DNA from: Scandinavium goeteborgense
Lineage (GTDB): Bacteria; Pseudomonadota; Gammaproteobacteria; Enterobacterales; Enterobacteriaceae
Direction: 5' to 3'
Assembly: GCF_003935895.2 (NCBI RefSeq)
Contig: NZ_CP054058.1
Coordinates: forward strand, 1,550,001 to 1,614,000
Length of the DNA stretch: 64,000 nucleotides
Shown: positions 1 through 9,180 of the stretch, piece by piece
How the letters are laid out: the number at the start of each line of letters is the position of its first letter
Numbering within the stretch: the stretch's first letter is position 1
Made by a program: the position numbers and the translations under genes
The notes under the pieces: model-generated
What the model saw: the letters and a program-made list of their open reading frames with translations, nothing else
Told to the model about the DNA's origin: nothing
Databases searched by the model: none

Positions 1-893
1 CGGCGCAAAATAGTGCGCCGTTCAGCGCCGATGTGTTTATCGCGCACTTTGGCCCGGCAGGCGTCACCGCCGCCAAACTGCGGGAACTGGGTGTGCTGCG
101 CGGCAAAATTGCGACCGTGTTCCACGGCATCGACGTTTCGAGCCGGGACGTTCTCACCCATTACACGCCTGAATATCAGCAGCTGTTCCGCCGTGGCGAT
201 TTAATGCTGCCGATAAGCGACCTGTGGGCCGAACGCCTGCAAGGTATGGGCTGCCCGGCGGATAAAATCGTGGTGTCGAGAATGGGCGTCAACATGGAAC
301 GCTTCGCCCTGCGTCCGGTAAAAGCCCCGGATGAGACGCTGCAAATCATTTCGGTTGCGCGTCTGACCGAGAAGAAAGGGCTGCATGTGGCGATCGAAGC
401 CTGTCGCCAGCTCAAGCAGCGTGGCGTGCGCTTCCACTATCGCATTCTCGGCATTGGCCCGTGGGAACGTCGCCTGCGCACGCTCATCGAGCAGTATCAG
501 CTCGAGGACGTGATTGAGATGCCGGGCTTTAAGCCAAGTCATGAAGTAAAAGCGATGCTGGACGAGGCCGACGTCTTTCTGCTGCCGTCCGTCACCGGGG
601 CCGATGGCGATATGGAAGGTATTCCGGTCGCGTTGATGGAAGCGATGGCGGTCGGCATTCCGGTGGTGTCCACCGTTCACAGCGGTATTCCGGAACTCAT
701 TGATGCCGGAGAGTCAGGCTGGCTCGTGCCTGAGAATGACGCGGCATCCCTGGCCGACCGGCTCAGCGCGTTCGGTGGGTTCGATCAACAGGCGTTGCAA
801 CCGGTCGTGACCAAAGCACGGGCAAAAGTCGAAACTGAATTCAACCAGCAGGTGATTAATCAACAGTTAGCCAGCCTGCTGCAAACGCTGTAA
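1..893 (+). CDS. wcaL: Colanic acid glycosyltransferase WcaL (3' part)
   Basis: The 5' end lies outside the window; the reading frame is open from base 3 to the TAA at 891-893, about 296 codons of a protein usually near 406 aa. It is a GT4-type, GT-B fold glycosyltransferase that adds a sugar to the colanic acid repeat unit at the inner membrane. Visible family signatures are [17 protein letters not shown] (start of the nucleotide-sugar domain) and the C-terminal [18 protein letters not shown] block, which holds the E-x7-E motif of GT4 enzymes. The protein is nearly collinear with E. coli WcaL. wcaM follows after 10 bp, so the two are probably co-transcribed at the end of the wca operon. Confidence 0.93.
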   Translation, partial: AQNSAPFSADVFIAHFGPAGVTAAKLRELGVLRGKIATVFHGIDVSSRDVLTHYTPEYQQLFRRGDLMLPISDLWAERLQGMGCPADKIVVSRMGVNMERFALRPVKAPDETLQIISVARLTEKKGLHVAIEACRQLKQRGVRFHYRILGIGPWERRLRTLIEQYQLEDVIEMPGFKPSHEVKAMLDEADVFLLPSVTGADGDMEGIPVALMEAMAVGIPVVSTVHSGIPELIDAGESGWLVPENDAASLADRLSAFGGFDQQALQPVVTKARAKVETEFNQQVINQQLASLLQTL

Positions 894-903
894 AAGAGGT
901 TGC

Positions 904-2307
904 ATGACGGACAACAAGTTTACCCTATCACGCCGCGCCTTCCTTGGGGCCAGCTCTGCGCTGGCCGCACTGCCACTCATCAATAGCCCCGCAGCCCTTG
1001 CATTGGGGCGTAACGATGCCGCTGATATCCGCAATTATAACCCCGGCAATGACTGGATCCGCGCCTTCAACGATGCGTTTAAAGACAGCGACGTGGTTGA
1101 AGTGCCGGAAGGTGTGGTGTGCGACAACATCAACACCGGGATCATCATCCCACCGGGGAAAACGCTGCAGGTTAGCGGGGCGCTGAAAGGCAATGGCCGT
1201 GGGCGAGTCGCGTTACAGGACGGCTGCAAAATCATCGGTGAAAAGGGCAGCCTGGACAATATCTGCCTCGATGTGCGCGGCTCCGACTGCGTGATTCAGG
1301 GCGTGACCCTCAGCGGCTACGGGCCGGTGGCGCAGATTTACATCGGCGGCAAAGACAAGCGCACCATGCGTAACTTGCTCATCGACAACATTGTCATTAC
1401 TAAAGCCAACTACGGCATCCTGCGGCAGGGCTTCCATAACCAGTTTGACGGCGTAAAGATAACGCACAGCCGATTCACCCATTTGCAGGGTGACGCCATC
1501 GAGTGGAATGTGGCGATCAACGATAAAAATATCCTGATTTCTGACCACGTTATCGACAACATCAACTGCACCAACGGCAAAATTAACTGGGGCATCGGCA
1601 TCGGCCTGGCGGGAAGCACGTACGACAACGGCTATCCGGAAGAGCAGGCGGTGAAGAACTTTGTCGTCGCGAACATCACCGGAAGCAACTGCCGACAGCT
1701 GGTTCACGTCGAGAACGGCAAACACTTTATTATCCGTAATGTGAAAGCCAAAAATATCACTCCCGAGTTCAGCAAGAAGGCGGGCATTGATAATGCCACC
1801 GTGGCAATTTACGGCTGTGATAATTTCATTATTGATAATGTCACAATGGAAAATAGTGCTGGCATGCTGATTGGTTACGGTGTCATCAAAGGCAACTACC
1901 TCTCGATCCCGCAGAACTTCAAGCTCAATGATATTCAAATGGACAATACCGGGCTGGCGTACAAACTGCGTGGGATCCAGATTTCATCGGGCAATGCGCA
2001 GTCGTTTGTAGCGATAACCAACCTCGACCTCAAACGCGCCTCACTGGAGCTGCACAACAAGCCGCAGCACCTCTTTATGCGCAATATCAATGTGATGCAG
2101 GATGCCGACCGTGGCCCCGCGCTGTCGATGAATTTTGACCTGCGCAAAGACATTCGCGGCAAGTTTATGGCTCGTCAGGACACGTTGCTCTCCCTGGCAA
2201 ACATAAAGGCAGTGAATGAAAAAGGGCAGCGTTCGGTGGACATCGACCGGGTGGATCAGCACACCGTTAACGCAACCGGGATAAATTTTAGACTACCGGG
2301 GAAATAA
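904..2307 (+). CDS. wcaM: Colanic acid biosynthesis protein WcaM
   Basis: Last gene of the colanic acid cluster, 467 aa, about the length of E. coli WcaM. The N-terminus has a twin-arginine-like signal (S9-R10-R11-A-F-L) followed by a hydrophobic stretch ending near PAALALG, so export to the periplasm is likely. The rest has the recurrent short hydrophobic strands and Asn/Asp-rich turns of a right-handed parallel beta-helix, as in pectate-lyase-like proteins. The exact role of WcaM in colanic acid assembly is not established; polymer modification or handling is an inference. The start follows AAGAGGT at 894-900. A terminator is not obvious before galF. Confidence 0.93.
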   Translation: MTDNKFTLSRRAFLGASSALAALPLINSPAALALGRNDAADIRNYNPGNDWIRAFNDAFKDSDVVEVPEGVVCDNINTGIIIPPGKTLQVSGALKGNGRGRVALQDGCKIIGEKGSLDNICLDVRGSDCVIQGVTLSGYGPVAQIYIGGKDKRTMRNLLIDNIVITKANYGILRQGFHNQFDGVKITHSRFTHLQGDAIEWNVAINDKNILISDHVIDNINCTNGKINWGIGIGLAGSTYDNGYPEEQAVKNFVVANITGSNCRQLVHVENGKHFIIRNVKAKNITPEFSKKAGIDNATVAIYGCDNFIIDNVTMENSAGMLIGYGVIKGNYLSIPQNFKLNDIQMDNTGLAYKLRGIQISSGNAQSFVAITNLDLKRASLELHNKPQHLFMRNINVMQDADRGPALSMNFDLRKDIRGKFMARQDTLLSLANIKAVNEKGQRSVDIDRVDQHTVNATGINFRLPGK

Positions 2308-2418
2308 AATACGACGATTCCTGGGATATTGCCGCAACTATCAGATTAACCCCGAGGTTTTATCAAATATTGCCGGGTATCATCAAAAAAACATGCTGGA
2401 TAAAACGTTCCGACTGGC

Positions 2419-2424
2419 TATAAT
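2419..2424 (+). promoter_or_regulatory. Probable -10 box of the galF promoter
   Basis: A perfect TATAAT lies 30 bp before the galF start in the 146-bp wcaM-galF gap. The matching -35 region (around 2396-2401) is poor. It probably gives galF its own promoter, separate from the wca operon. Confidence 0.5.
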
Positions 2425-2453
2425 TCTCCAACCATTCATAGGTGGACATGATA

Positions 2454-3347
2454 ATGATTAATTTGAAAGCAGTTATTCCGGTAGCTGGCCTCGGGATGCA
2501 CATGCTTCCTGCCACGAAAGCCATTCCGAAAGAAATGCTACCGATCGTCGATAAGCCAATGATTCAGTACATTGTCGACGAGATTGTTGCTGCAGGGATC
2601 AAAGAAATCGTTCTGGTCACTCACGCATCTAAAAATGCGGTAGAAAACCACTTCGACACCTCGTACGAACTCGAGTCACTGCTTGAGCAGCGCGTTAAGC
2701 GTCAGCTGCTGGCAGAAGTACAGGCCATTTGCCCGCCGGGCGTGACCATCATGAATGTGCGTCAGGCACAGCCGCTGGGTCTGGGCCACTCTATTCTTTG
2801 TGCTCGTCCGATTGTCGGTGACAACCCATTTGTGGTCGTCCTGCCAGATATCGTGCTGGACAACGCGACCGCCGATCCTATGCGTTACAACCTCGCTGCA
2901 ATGGTGGCGCGTTTCAATGAAACCGGCCGTAGCCAGGTGCTGGCGAAACACATGGAAGGCGATCTGAGCGAATACTCGCTGATCAAAACCAAAGAGCCTC
3001 TGGAAGTTGCAGGTAAAATCAGCCGTATCGTTGATTTTATTGAAAAGCCGGAACAGAACCAGATCAAGGATTCTGACTTAATGGCCGTTGGTCGTTATGT
3101 CCTGTCCGCAGATGTCTGGGCCGAGCTGGAAAAAACGGAACCCGGCGCGTGGGGCCGTGTGCAGTTAACCGACGCGATTGCCGAACTGTCGAAAAAACAG
3201 TCTGTCGATGCGGTGCTGATGACGGGCGACAGCTTCGACTGCGGCAAGAAAATGGGCTATATGCAGGCCTTCGTGAAATACGGACTGCGCAACCTGAATG
3301 AAGGTGCGAAGTTCAGAGACAGCATTAAGAAGCTACTGGTTGACTGA
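2454..3347 (+). CDS. galF: UTP--glucose-1-phosphate uridylyltransferase subunit GalF
   Basis: Cytoplasmic nucleotidyltransferase-fold protein, 297 aa, the same length as E. coli GalF. It is related to GalU and is thought to modulate UDP-glucose synthesis. The N-terminal [20 protein letters not shown] replaces the usual G-x-G-T-R pattern of GalU with GLGMHM, which is the hallmark of GalF and explains its low activity on its own. I chose ATG 2454, which has AGGTGG 8 bp upstream and matches the E. coli N-terminus; in-frame GTG 2442 and ATG 2448 are less likely. galF marks the left border of the O-antigen locus. Confidence 0.95.
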   Translation: MINLKAVIPVAGLGMHMLPATKAIPKEMLPIVDKPMIQYIVDEIVAAGIKEIVLVTHASKNAVENHFDTSYELESLLEQRVKRQLLAEVQAICPPGVTIMNVRQAQPLGLGHSILCARPIVGDNPFVVVLPDIVLDNATADPMRYNLAAMVARFNETGRSQVLAKHMEGDLSEYSLIKTKEPLEVAGKISRIVDFIEKPEQNQIKDSDLMAVGRYVLSADVWAELEKTEPGAWGRVQLTDAIAELSKKQSVDAVLMTGDSFDCGKKMGYMQAFVKYGLRNLNEGAKFRDSIKKLLVD

Positions 3348-3373
3348 TTTGTAAAGCACGTTAAGCCAGACTA

Positions 3374-3430
3374 AACGGCAGGGGAGGTTATGATGCGTAA
3401 TTGCGCAATCGTGACCTCACTGCCGTTTTT
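3374..3430 (+). terminator. Rho-independent terminator after galF
   Basis: A long hairpin closes with AACGGCAG (3374-3381) against CTGCCGTT (3420-3427). Inside it is a second paired layer (GAGGTTA/TGACCTC) and a GCGTAATTGCGC core. A T run follows to 3430. It separates galF from the O-antigen operon. Confidence 0.85.
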
Positions 3431-3606
3431 TGCGTTTAAAATCAATGACTAAATTTGGTAGTGATACATTCAATTTTGTACCGTATTGATGGGATTTCCC
3501 CTTGTTTTGAGGCGTATTTAAGACCACAATATTGGATTCGATTGATGGGGCTTATGGTTGAAATTTAGCCATGGAGCCAAATGACATACTGACTTTTCGT
3601 GCAGTG

Positions 3607-3640
3607 CACTGGTAGCTGTTGAGCCAGGGGCGGTAGCGTG
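3607..3640 (+). promoter_or_regulatory. JUMPstart element with ops site
   Basis: The stretch reads as a JUMPstart sequence (CACTGGTAGCTGTTGAGCC then AGGGGCGGTAGCGTG) and ends with the ops core GGCGGTAGCGTG at 3629-3640. In enterobacteria ops pauses RNA polymerase and recruits the antiterminator RfaH, which is needed to transcribe long polysaccharide operons. It lies about 80 bp before pseB. The O-antigen promoter should be upstream, between 3431 and 3606; I could not place it confidently. Confidence 0.93.
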
Positions 3641-3720
3641 TCCTGGATACAGTCTTGCTTGGGTTACAATTGGTCAATATTGTAGCAAACTAATATAGAG
3701 TAAACGTTCTGGTGAATAAT

Positions 3721-4719
3721 ATGTTTGATAATAAAACAATTCTGGTAACCGGTGGCACTGGTTCTTTTGGCAATAAATTTGTGCGCATGACTTTAGAAAA
3801 ATATAATCCGAAAAAGATTATTATCTATTCTCGTGATGAAATGAAGCAGTGGGAAATGGCGAAGCATTTTAAAGATGAAAGCCGTATTCGTTTCTTCATT
3901 GGTGATGTGCGTGATAAAGAGCGTCTCCACCGTGCGCTTGATGGCGTTGACTTCGTTGTACATGCCGCAGCCACCAAAATTGTCCCAACTGCAGAATATA
4001 ATCCGTTCGAATGCGTTAAAACGAATATCAATGGCGCAATGAATGTTATTGATGCCTGTATTGATAAAGGCATTGAACGTGTTGTTGCTCTGTCCACCGA
4101 TAAAGCAAGCAGCCCTGCTAACCTTTATGGTGCAACTAAACTGGCTTCAGATAAATTATTCGTTGCAGGTAACTCCTACTCCGGTGCAACCAAAACCCGC
4201 TTTGCCGTAGTGCGTTACGGTAACGTAATGGGTTCACGTGGTTCGGTGATTCCTTTCTTCCTGTCTATTAAAGATAAAGGTGAATTGCCGATTACCGACG
4301 ATCGTATGACCCGCTTTATGATTACCCTGGAGCAGGGTGTTGAACTGGTATGGCATGCATTCAACGACATGGTTGGTGGTGAAATCTACGTTAAGAAGAT
4401 TCCTTCAATGAAAGTTGTTGATGTCGCAACTTCCGTAGCGCCAGAAGCAGCACAGAAAGTTATCGGTATCCGTCCTGGTGAAAAACTGCATGAGCAGATG
4501 ATCAGCGCCGAAGATGCTTATTACACCTATGAATACCCGGAGCATTTCAAAATCCTGCCAGCTATTCACAACTGGTGTGATTCACCGGAACGTATCAAAG
4601 ACGGTAAAAAAGTGCCGGAAGGTTTCGTTTATGAGAGTGACAGCAACCCGGAATGGATGAGCATTGAAGAGCTTAGCCAGTGGATCGAAGAAAACCGTGA
4701 GAAAGTAGGCAACATCTAA
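3721..4719 (+). CDS. pseB: UDP-GlcNAc 4,6-dehydratase (inverting) PseB
   Basis: Short-chain dehydrogenase/reductase, 332 aa, close to Campylobacter PseB (about 334). It makes UDP-2-acetamido-2,6-dideoxy-L-arabino-hexos-4-ulose from UDP-GlcNAc, the first step to pseudaminic acid. NADP-binding TGGTGSFG is at residues 10-17. STDKASSP and the YGATK motif supply the catalytic Asp/Lys/Tyr residues, and RPGEKLHE is the usual C-terminal signature. In the HAAATKIVPTAEYNP loop Ile replaces the more common His before Val-Pro. ATG 3721 with GGTG 6 bp upstream gives the typical M-F start; GTG 3712 would add three residues. It overlaps pseC by one base (TAATG), as expected for a coupled pathway. Confidence 0.9.
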   Translation: MFDNKTILVTGGTGSFGNKFVRMTLEKYNPKKIIIYSRDEMKQWEMAKHFKDESRIRFFIGDVRDKERLHRALDGVDFVVHAAATKIVPTAEYNPFECVKTNINGAMNVIDACIDKGIERVVALSTDKASSPANLYGATKLASDKLFVAGNSYSGATKTRFAVVRYGNVMGSRGSVIPFFLSIKDKGELPITDDRMTRFMITLEQGVELVWHAFNDMVGGEIYVKKIPSMKVVDVATSVAPEAAQKVIGIRPGEKLHEQMISAEDAYYTYEYPEHFKILPAIHNWCDSPERIKDGKKVPEGFVYESDSNPEWMSIEELSQWIEENREKVGNI

Positions 4720-5870
4720 TGAAATTTATCCCTTATGGACGGCAGGATATCTCAGATGAGGATATCCGTTCGGTTGTGGATGTTCTTAAATCTGATTTCT
4801 TAACGCAAGGGCCTTGCGTTCCGCAGTTTGAACACGCTATCGCCGAATATGTAGGCGTTAAGCATGCTGTGGCAGTGAATAGCGCGACCTCGGCCCTACA
4901 TATTGCGTGCCTTGCGCTGGGCCTGAAGAAGGGTGATTGGTTATGGACGTCACCGAACACGTTCGTTGCCTCTGCTAACTGTGCACTCTATTGCGATGCG
5001 AATGTGAGTTTTGTGGATATCGATCCTCAGACTTACAACATGAGTGTCAGTGCACTGGAAGAGAAACTGAAAACCGCGAAAGCACAGAATAAACTGCCGA
5101 AAATCGTTGTTCCGGTTGCTTTTGCGGGACAGGCTTGTGAGATGGAAGCAATCCATAAACTGGCAAAAGAGTATGGCTTTGCAATCATAGAAGACGCTTC
5201 TCATGCAATCGGCGGGAATTATCAGGGCGCTAAAATCGGTAACTCACGCTTTGCCGATATCACTATTCTTAGCTTCCACCCAGTAAAAATTATCACGACT
5301 GCTGAAGGTGGTATGTCACTGACGAACGATGATTCGTTGGCTGATAAAATGCAGATGTTCCGCAGCCATGGCATCACTCGTAACAGCGATAAGATGACAA
5401 AACCTTCGGAAGGTGGCTGGTATTATCAGCAGGTTGATCTGGGCCTGAATTACCGTATGACTGAGTTACAGGCGGCATTAGGCGTTAGTCAGCTGAAACG
5501 TATTGATGGTTTCGTAGCTCGTCGCCATGAACTGGCGAAACGCTATGACACTGCGTTTGACGGTGTGCCGGTATCTACCCCACAACAATCAGAAAGCGGC
5601 TACAGCGCGTTGCATCTCTATCCTCTGACGGTAAACGATCCTGCGCAACGTAAACCACTGTTCGATTACTTGCGTGATAAAGGGATTGGCGTGAACGTGC
5701 ACTATATTCCGGTTCATACCCAACCTTACTATGAGCAGTTAGGGCATAAGTTGGGCGATTATCCGGTAGCTGAAGATTATTATTCCCGTGCAATCAGTAT
5801 TCCGATGTATTCAACGCTTTCTGATGAAGAACAAGATTTCGTTATCAAAAGCATTCGGGAGTTTTTTTAA
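4719..5870 (+). CDS. pseC: UDP-4-amino-4,6-dideoxy-L-altrosamine transaminase PseC
   Basis: PLP-dependent aminotransferase of the DegT/DnrJ/EryC1 family, 383 aa. It converts the PseB 4-keto product to the 4-amino sugar using glutamate. The PLP Lys is K190 in LSFHPVKIITTAEGG, a context typical of PseC. The cofactor-binding Asp lies in AIIEDASHAIGG near residue 159, and NSATSALH (residues 54-61) forms the phosphate pocket. It starts inside the pseB stop codon and is followed directly by pseF, so all three are probably translated from one mRNA. Confidence 0.92.
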   Translation: MKFIPYGRQDISDEDIRSVVDVLKSDFLTQGPCVPQFEHAIAEYVGVKHAVAVNSATSALHIACLALGLKKGDWLWTSPNTFVASANCALYCDANVSFVDIDPQTYNMSVSALEEKLKTAKAQNKLPKIVVPVAFAGQACEMEAIHKLAKEYGFAIIEDASHAIGGNYQGAKIGNSRFADITILSFHPVKIITTAEGGMSLTNDDSLADKMQMFRSHGITRNSDKMTKPSEGGWYYQQVDLGLNYRMTELQAALGVSQLKRIDGFVARRHELAKRYDTAFDGVPVSTPQQSESGYSALHLYPLTVNDPAQRKPLFDYLRDKGIGVNVHYIPVHTQPYYEQLGHKLGDYPVAEDYYSRAISIPMYSTLSDEEQDFVIKSIREFF

Positions 5871-6581
5871 ATGAATGTGGCAATCATTCCTGCTCGCGGT
5901 GGCAGTAAGCGTATCCCGCGTAAAAATATCAAAGATTTTTGTGGGAAACCAATGATTGCCTGGTCTATTGACGCCGCTCGAAAGAGCGGTGTCTTTGATC
6001 GAATCATTGTATCGACTGATGACGAAGAGATAGCTGCGGTAGCTCGAGAGTATGGGGCCGAAGTGCCATTTATGCGGCCTGAAGAACTCTCAAATGATTT
6101 CGCGGGTACTATTCCTGTTATTCGTCATGCGACTGAATGGTTGATGGGAAATGGTTGTGCGGCAGATTTTGTGTGCTGCATTTACGCTACCGCACCTTTT
6201 ATAAGTTCAACAGATATTGCTGGTGGTTTGCTAACCCTTCAAGAACGAGCTGGCGATTATGCCTTCACGGTGGCAAGGTACCCTTATCCTATTCAGCGTG
6301 CTTTGAAAGTGAGTGAAGAACAACAGATAAGTATGTTTTCACCTGACATGTTTCATGTCCGTTCTCAAGACCTCGAAGAATCCTGGCACGATGCAGGACA
6401 ATTTTATTGGGGCACATCAGAGGCATGGTGCAATGAAAAACCAATTTTTAGTGCTGACTCATATTCAATAGAGTTGCCACGTGAGCGAGTACAGGACATT
6501 GATACACCAGAGGATTGGCGGGTAGCCGAATGGTTGTTTAAGGCCATGGAGTTCAAAAATGAATGTCTTTCTACGAGTTGA
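5871..6581 (+). CDS. pseF: Pseudaminic acid cytidylyltransferase PseF
   Basis: CMP-sugar synthetase, 236 aa, activating pseudaminic acid with CTP to CMP-pseudaminic acid, the donor for glycosyltransfer. The N-terminal IIPARGGSKRIPRKNIKDF is the CTP-binding signature of the family. The protein length and the sequence FYWGTSEAWCNEKPIF fit PseF better than NeuA. It begins on the base after the pseC stop, and its last 23 bp overlap the pseG-pseH start. Base composition drops toward the 3' end of this gene, where the more AT-rich part of the island begins. Confidence 0.9.
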   Translation: MNVAIIPARGGSKRIPRKNIKDFCGKPMIAWSIDAARKSGVFDRIIVSTDDEEIAAVAREYGAEVPFMRPEELSNDFAGTIPVIRHATEWLMGNGCAADFVCCIYATAPFISSTDIAGGLLTLQERAGDYAFTVARYPYPIQRALKVSEEQQISMFSPDMFHVRSQDLEESWHDAGQFYWGTSEAWCNEKPIFSADSYSIELPRERVQDIDTPEDWRVAEWLFKAMEFKNECLSTS

Positions 6582-8097
6582 TTCGTCTCTATCAATAGGC
6601 TCTGGACATATTATCCGATGCCTCAATTTGGCTAAGTTATTGAGGACGCTAGGTCTACACTGTTTTTTCGTTTCTAAAAACCATAATGGCAATATCATCC
6701 CAAAAATCGAAGCCGATGGTTTTGAAACAATAGTCATCAATAGTGTATCTGCATCTGATAATTATATCCGAGATGAAAAAGCTTGGCTAAATGGCAGTCA
6801 ATTAGATGATGCTGAAAGTTTTATTAATATTGTAGAGCAACAAAACTGCATACCAGATATTATCATTGTCGATCACTATTCACTCGACAGTGAATGGGAA
6901 ATTCATGTTAAAAAGCATTTCCCTTTAGCTCGACTAGTCGTTGTCGATGACCTGTGTAATCGTCAACATTACTGCGATTTAATTATAGACCAAACCTTTC
7001 AGCGTGATGCAAAAGAGTATTTTTCCTTAAATAAACATCGTGGCAAAATTTTAGCTGGAACAAAGTTCGCGCTTCTTAGTCCGACATTTTCAGCATTAAG
7101 AAAGTTATCCATCGCACGTAAAGCACAGGTAAACGTACCGAAGACATTGTTAGTAACGATGGGCGGAGTAGATGCGCATAATGTCACGGGAAATGTACTG
7201 CGTTGTCTGGAAAATGGTGATTATCCGTTTATCGATAAAATCACAGTGATTTTGGGTGCCGCATGTCCCAACCAAAATGCAATACGTGCGCAGACACAAC
7301 AGTCAAAATACAATGTAGATATTCTGAGCAATGTATCAAATATGGCTGAACTTATGTTAGAACATGATTTCGCCATAGGAGCAATGGGGGGAACAACCTG
7401 GGAACGCTGCGTGTTGGGATTACCTGCGATAAATGTTGCAATTGCAGACAATCAGTTAACCATAGCTGCTAACCTTGCTGAAGTCGGGGCAATTGTTTTA
7501 CATTCAGATGAAATTGAAGAAGATACCCTTTGTGATGCGTTTAATGAACTTGTGTCGGGTTACCATGTTCAACGACTTCTTGCAGCGGAAATCTGCGACG
7601 GCTTGGGGCTTACCCGGGTTATTCAGGAAATGATATTGTTACCTGCAAAAGATGGCAAAAATGTGACGTTGCGGCACGCGATAGAGGAAGATATCGATTT
7701 TGTCTACCACCTTCAGTGTGAGCCAAAAACTCGTCAGTATGCCCGTAACCCAGAAGTACCGCGGTACCAGAATCATGTCACCTGGATGCGGCAAAAGTTG
7801 AAGGATGAAAATTCCCATTTTTATATTATTGAGCATGGTACGCGTTGTGGTGTTATAAGATTAGACCCCGTTGAGCATAAGAACGCAGAACTTGAAATTT
7901 CAATTTTTTTGACAACTGAATGCCATGGTCAAGGTATTGCCAGTGCTGCAATTAAGCGTTTAATAATGCTGCATAATAGTGTCAATTTACTGGCGACAGT
8001 GTTACCTGAAAATCATGCTTCACAAAAGCTTTTTGAATCCATTGGATTAAAGAAAATTTCTTCTGGCGAGTTTATTAGTGAGAAAAATAATGAATGA
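6559..8097 (+). CDS. pseG: Fused PseG hydrolase - PseH N-acetyltransferase
   Basis: One 512-aa protein carries two pathway steps. Residues 1 to about 350 match PseG, the GT-B-like UDP-sugar hydrolase that releases 2,4-diacetamido-2,4,6-trideoxy-L-altrose. Visible motifs are VDSSLSIGSGHIIRCLNLA (residues 7-25, with the catalytic His of GSGH), VDHYSLD, and GAMGGTTWERCVLGLP near residues 275-290. Residues about 364-512 are a GNAT domain: LRHAIEEDIDFVY at its start and the acetyl-CoA loop ECHGQGIASAAI near 451-462, matching PseH, which acetylates N-4. No separate pseH exists in the cluster, so the fusion supplies both. The ATG overlaps the end of pseF by 23 bp. Confidence 0.88.
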   Translation: MNVFLRVDSSLSIGSGHIIRCLNLAKLLRTLGLHCFFVSKNHNGNIIPKIEADGFETIVINSVSASDNYIRDEKAWLNGSQLDDAESFINIVEQQNCIPDIIIVDHYSLDSEWEIHVKKHFPLARLVVVDDLCNRQHYCDLIIDQTFQRDAKEYFSLNKHRGKILAGTKFALLSPTFSALRKLSIARKAQVNVPKTLLVTMGGVDAHNVTGNVLRCLENGDYPFIDKITVILGAACPNQNAIRAQTQQSKYNVDILSNVSNMAELMLEHDFAIGAMGGTTWERCVLGLPAINVAIADNQLTIAANLAEVGAIVLHSDEIEEDTLCDAFNELVSGYHVQRLLAAEICDGLGLTRVIQEMILLPAKDGKNVTLRHAIEEDIDFVYHLQCEPKTRQYARNPEVPRYQNHVTWMRQKLKDENSHFYIIEHGTRCGVIRLDPVEHKNAELEISIFLTTECHGQGIASAAIKRLIMLHNSVNLLATVLPENHASQKLFESIGLKKISSGEFISEKNNE

Positions 8098-9139
8098 GTT
8101 TATTACTATTGATGGCCGCAAGATTGGTAAAGACCATCCTCCTTATATTATTGCCGAGCTTTCGGCTAATCATAACGGTGACATAAATCGCGCCTTCAAG
8201 ATTATGGAAGAAGCTAAAGCAGCAGGCGCTGATGCAATAAAACTACAAACTTATCGTGCAGATACCATCACTATTGACTGTGACTCCGAAGACTTTCAAA
8301 TCCACGGAGGGTTATGGGATGGCCAGACTTTATTCAATCTGTACAAAGGTGCACAAATGCCATGGGAATGGCATAAACCGTTATTTGAAAAAGCAAAAGA
8401 GCTTGGTATCACTATTTTCAGTAGTCCATTCGATTTTACAGCGGTAGACTTGCTTGAAGAACTAGATACCCCTGCCTATAAAATTGCTTCATTTGAAGCT
8501 ATTGATATTCCTTTGATCAAGTATGTCGCCAAAACTGGCAAACCAATGATCATCTCAACTGGGATGGCTGATGAGCAAGAAATTCAGGAAGCTATCGACG
8601 CTGCCCGTGAGGGAGGTTGCAAGGAGCTTGTCGTATTGCACTGTGTAAGTGGATATCCAGCCCCTGCTGAAGATTACAATCTTGCTACTATCCCAGATAT
8701 GGCAAATAGATTTGGTGTTATCACGGGTTTGTCTGACCATACTATCGATAATACAACAGCAATAGCTTCTGTAGTTTTAGGCGCCAATGTTATAGAAAAA
8801 CACGTCACCCTCGATCGTAATGGTGGAGGCCCAGATGACAGTTTTTCATTGGAGCCCGAAGAATTGGTAGCACTGTGCCGCGATGCCAAAACAGCCTGGA
8901 TGGCGTTAGGTGCTGTGAATTATGAGCGGAAAGAAAGTGAGAAGGGGAACGTAAAATTCCGTCGTTCTCTTTACGTTGTTAAAGACATCAAAAAAGGTGA
9001 AAAGCTTACCAGCGAAAATGTGAAAAGCATACGCCCTGGATATGGGTTAGCACCGAAATATTATGAAGAAGTAATAAATAAAGTAGCCAACAGGAACCTG
9101 ACGAAAGGTACTCCTCTCAAGGACATTTATTTTAACTGA
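8090..9139 (+). CDS. pseI: Pseudaminic acid synthase PseI
   Basis: NeuB-family synthase, 349 aa, condensing phosphoenolpyruvate with the altrose derivative to pseudaminic acid. PPYIIAELSANHNGD near residue 15 and KIASFEAIDIPLIK match the TIM-barrel core; EKHVTLDRNGGGPDDSFSL holds the conserved His ligand and PEP-site residues. The C-terminal part (after about 285) is a SAF/antifreeze-like domain with RPGYGLAPKYY, typical of PseI rather than NeuB (sialic acid). ATG 8090 overlaps pseG-pseH by 8 bp (ATGAATGA); GTG 8078 is an alternative that adds four residues. It completes the pathway from UDP-GlcNAc. Confidence 0.92.
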   Translation: MNEFITIDGRKIGKDHPPYIIAELSANHNGDINRAFKIMEEAKAAGADAIKLQTYRADTITIDCDSEDFQIHGGLWDGQTLFNLYKGAQMPWEWHKPLFEKAKELGITIFSSPFDFTAVDLLEELDTPAYKIASFEAIDIPLIKYVAKTGKPMIISTGMADEQEIQEAIDAAREGGCKELVVLHCVSGYPAPAEDYNLATIPDMANRFGVITGLSDHTIDNTTAIASVVLGANVIEKHVTLDRNGGGPDDSFSLEPEELVALCRDAKTAWMALGAVNYERKESEKGNVKFRRSLYVVKDIKKGEKLTSENVKSIRPGYGLAPKYYEEVINKVANRNLTKGTPLKDIYFN

Positions 9140-9180
9140 TTCACGGGCCAGGGAGGGCAGATTATTACGGAGTTGGTTTA

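Noticed and set aside
201..680. 159-aa minus-strand open frame within wcaL
   Set aside because: It is antisense to a strongly conserved glycosyltransferase frame and has no family features or ribosome site.
1213..1938. 241-aa minus-strand open frame within wcaM
   Set aside because: Shadow of wcaM; composition follows the antisense codons and no motif is present.
3721..9139. Legionaminic or sialic acid pathway instead of pseudaminic acid
   Set aside because: The first enzyme is a PseB-type inverting dehydratase, the transaminase has the PseC HPVK context, and the synthase C-terminus matches PseI; no NeuC- or LegG-type epimerase is present.
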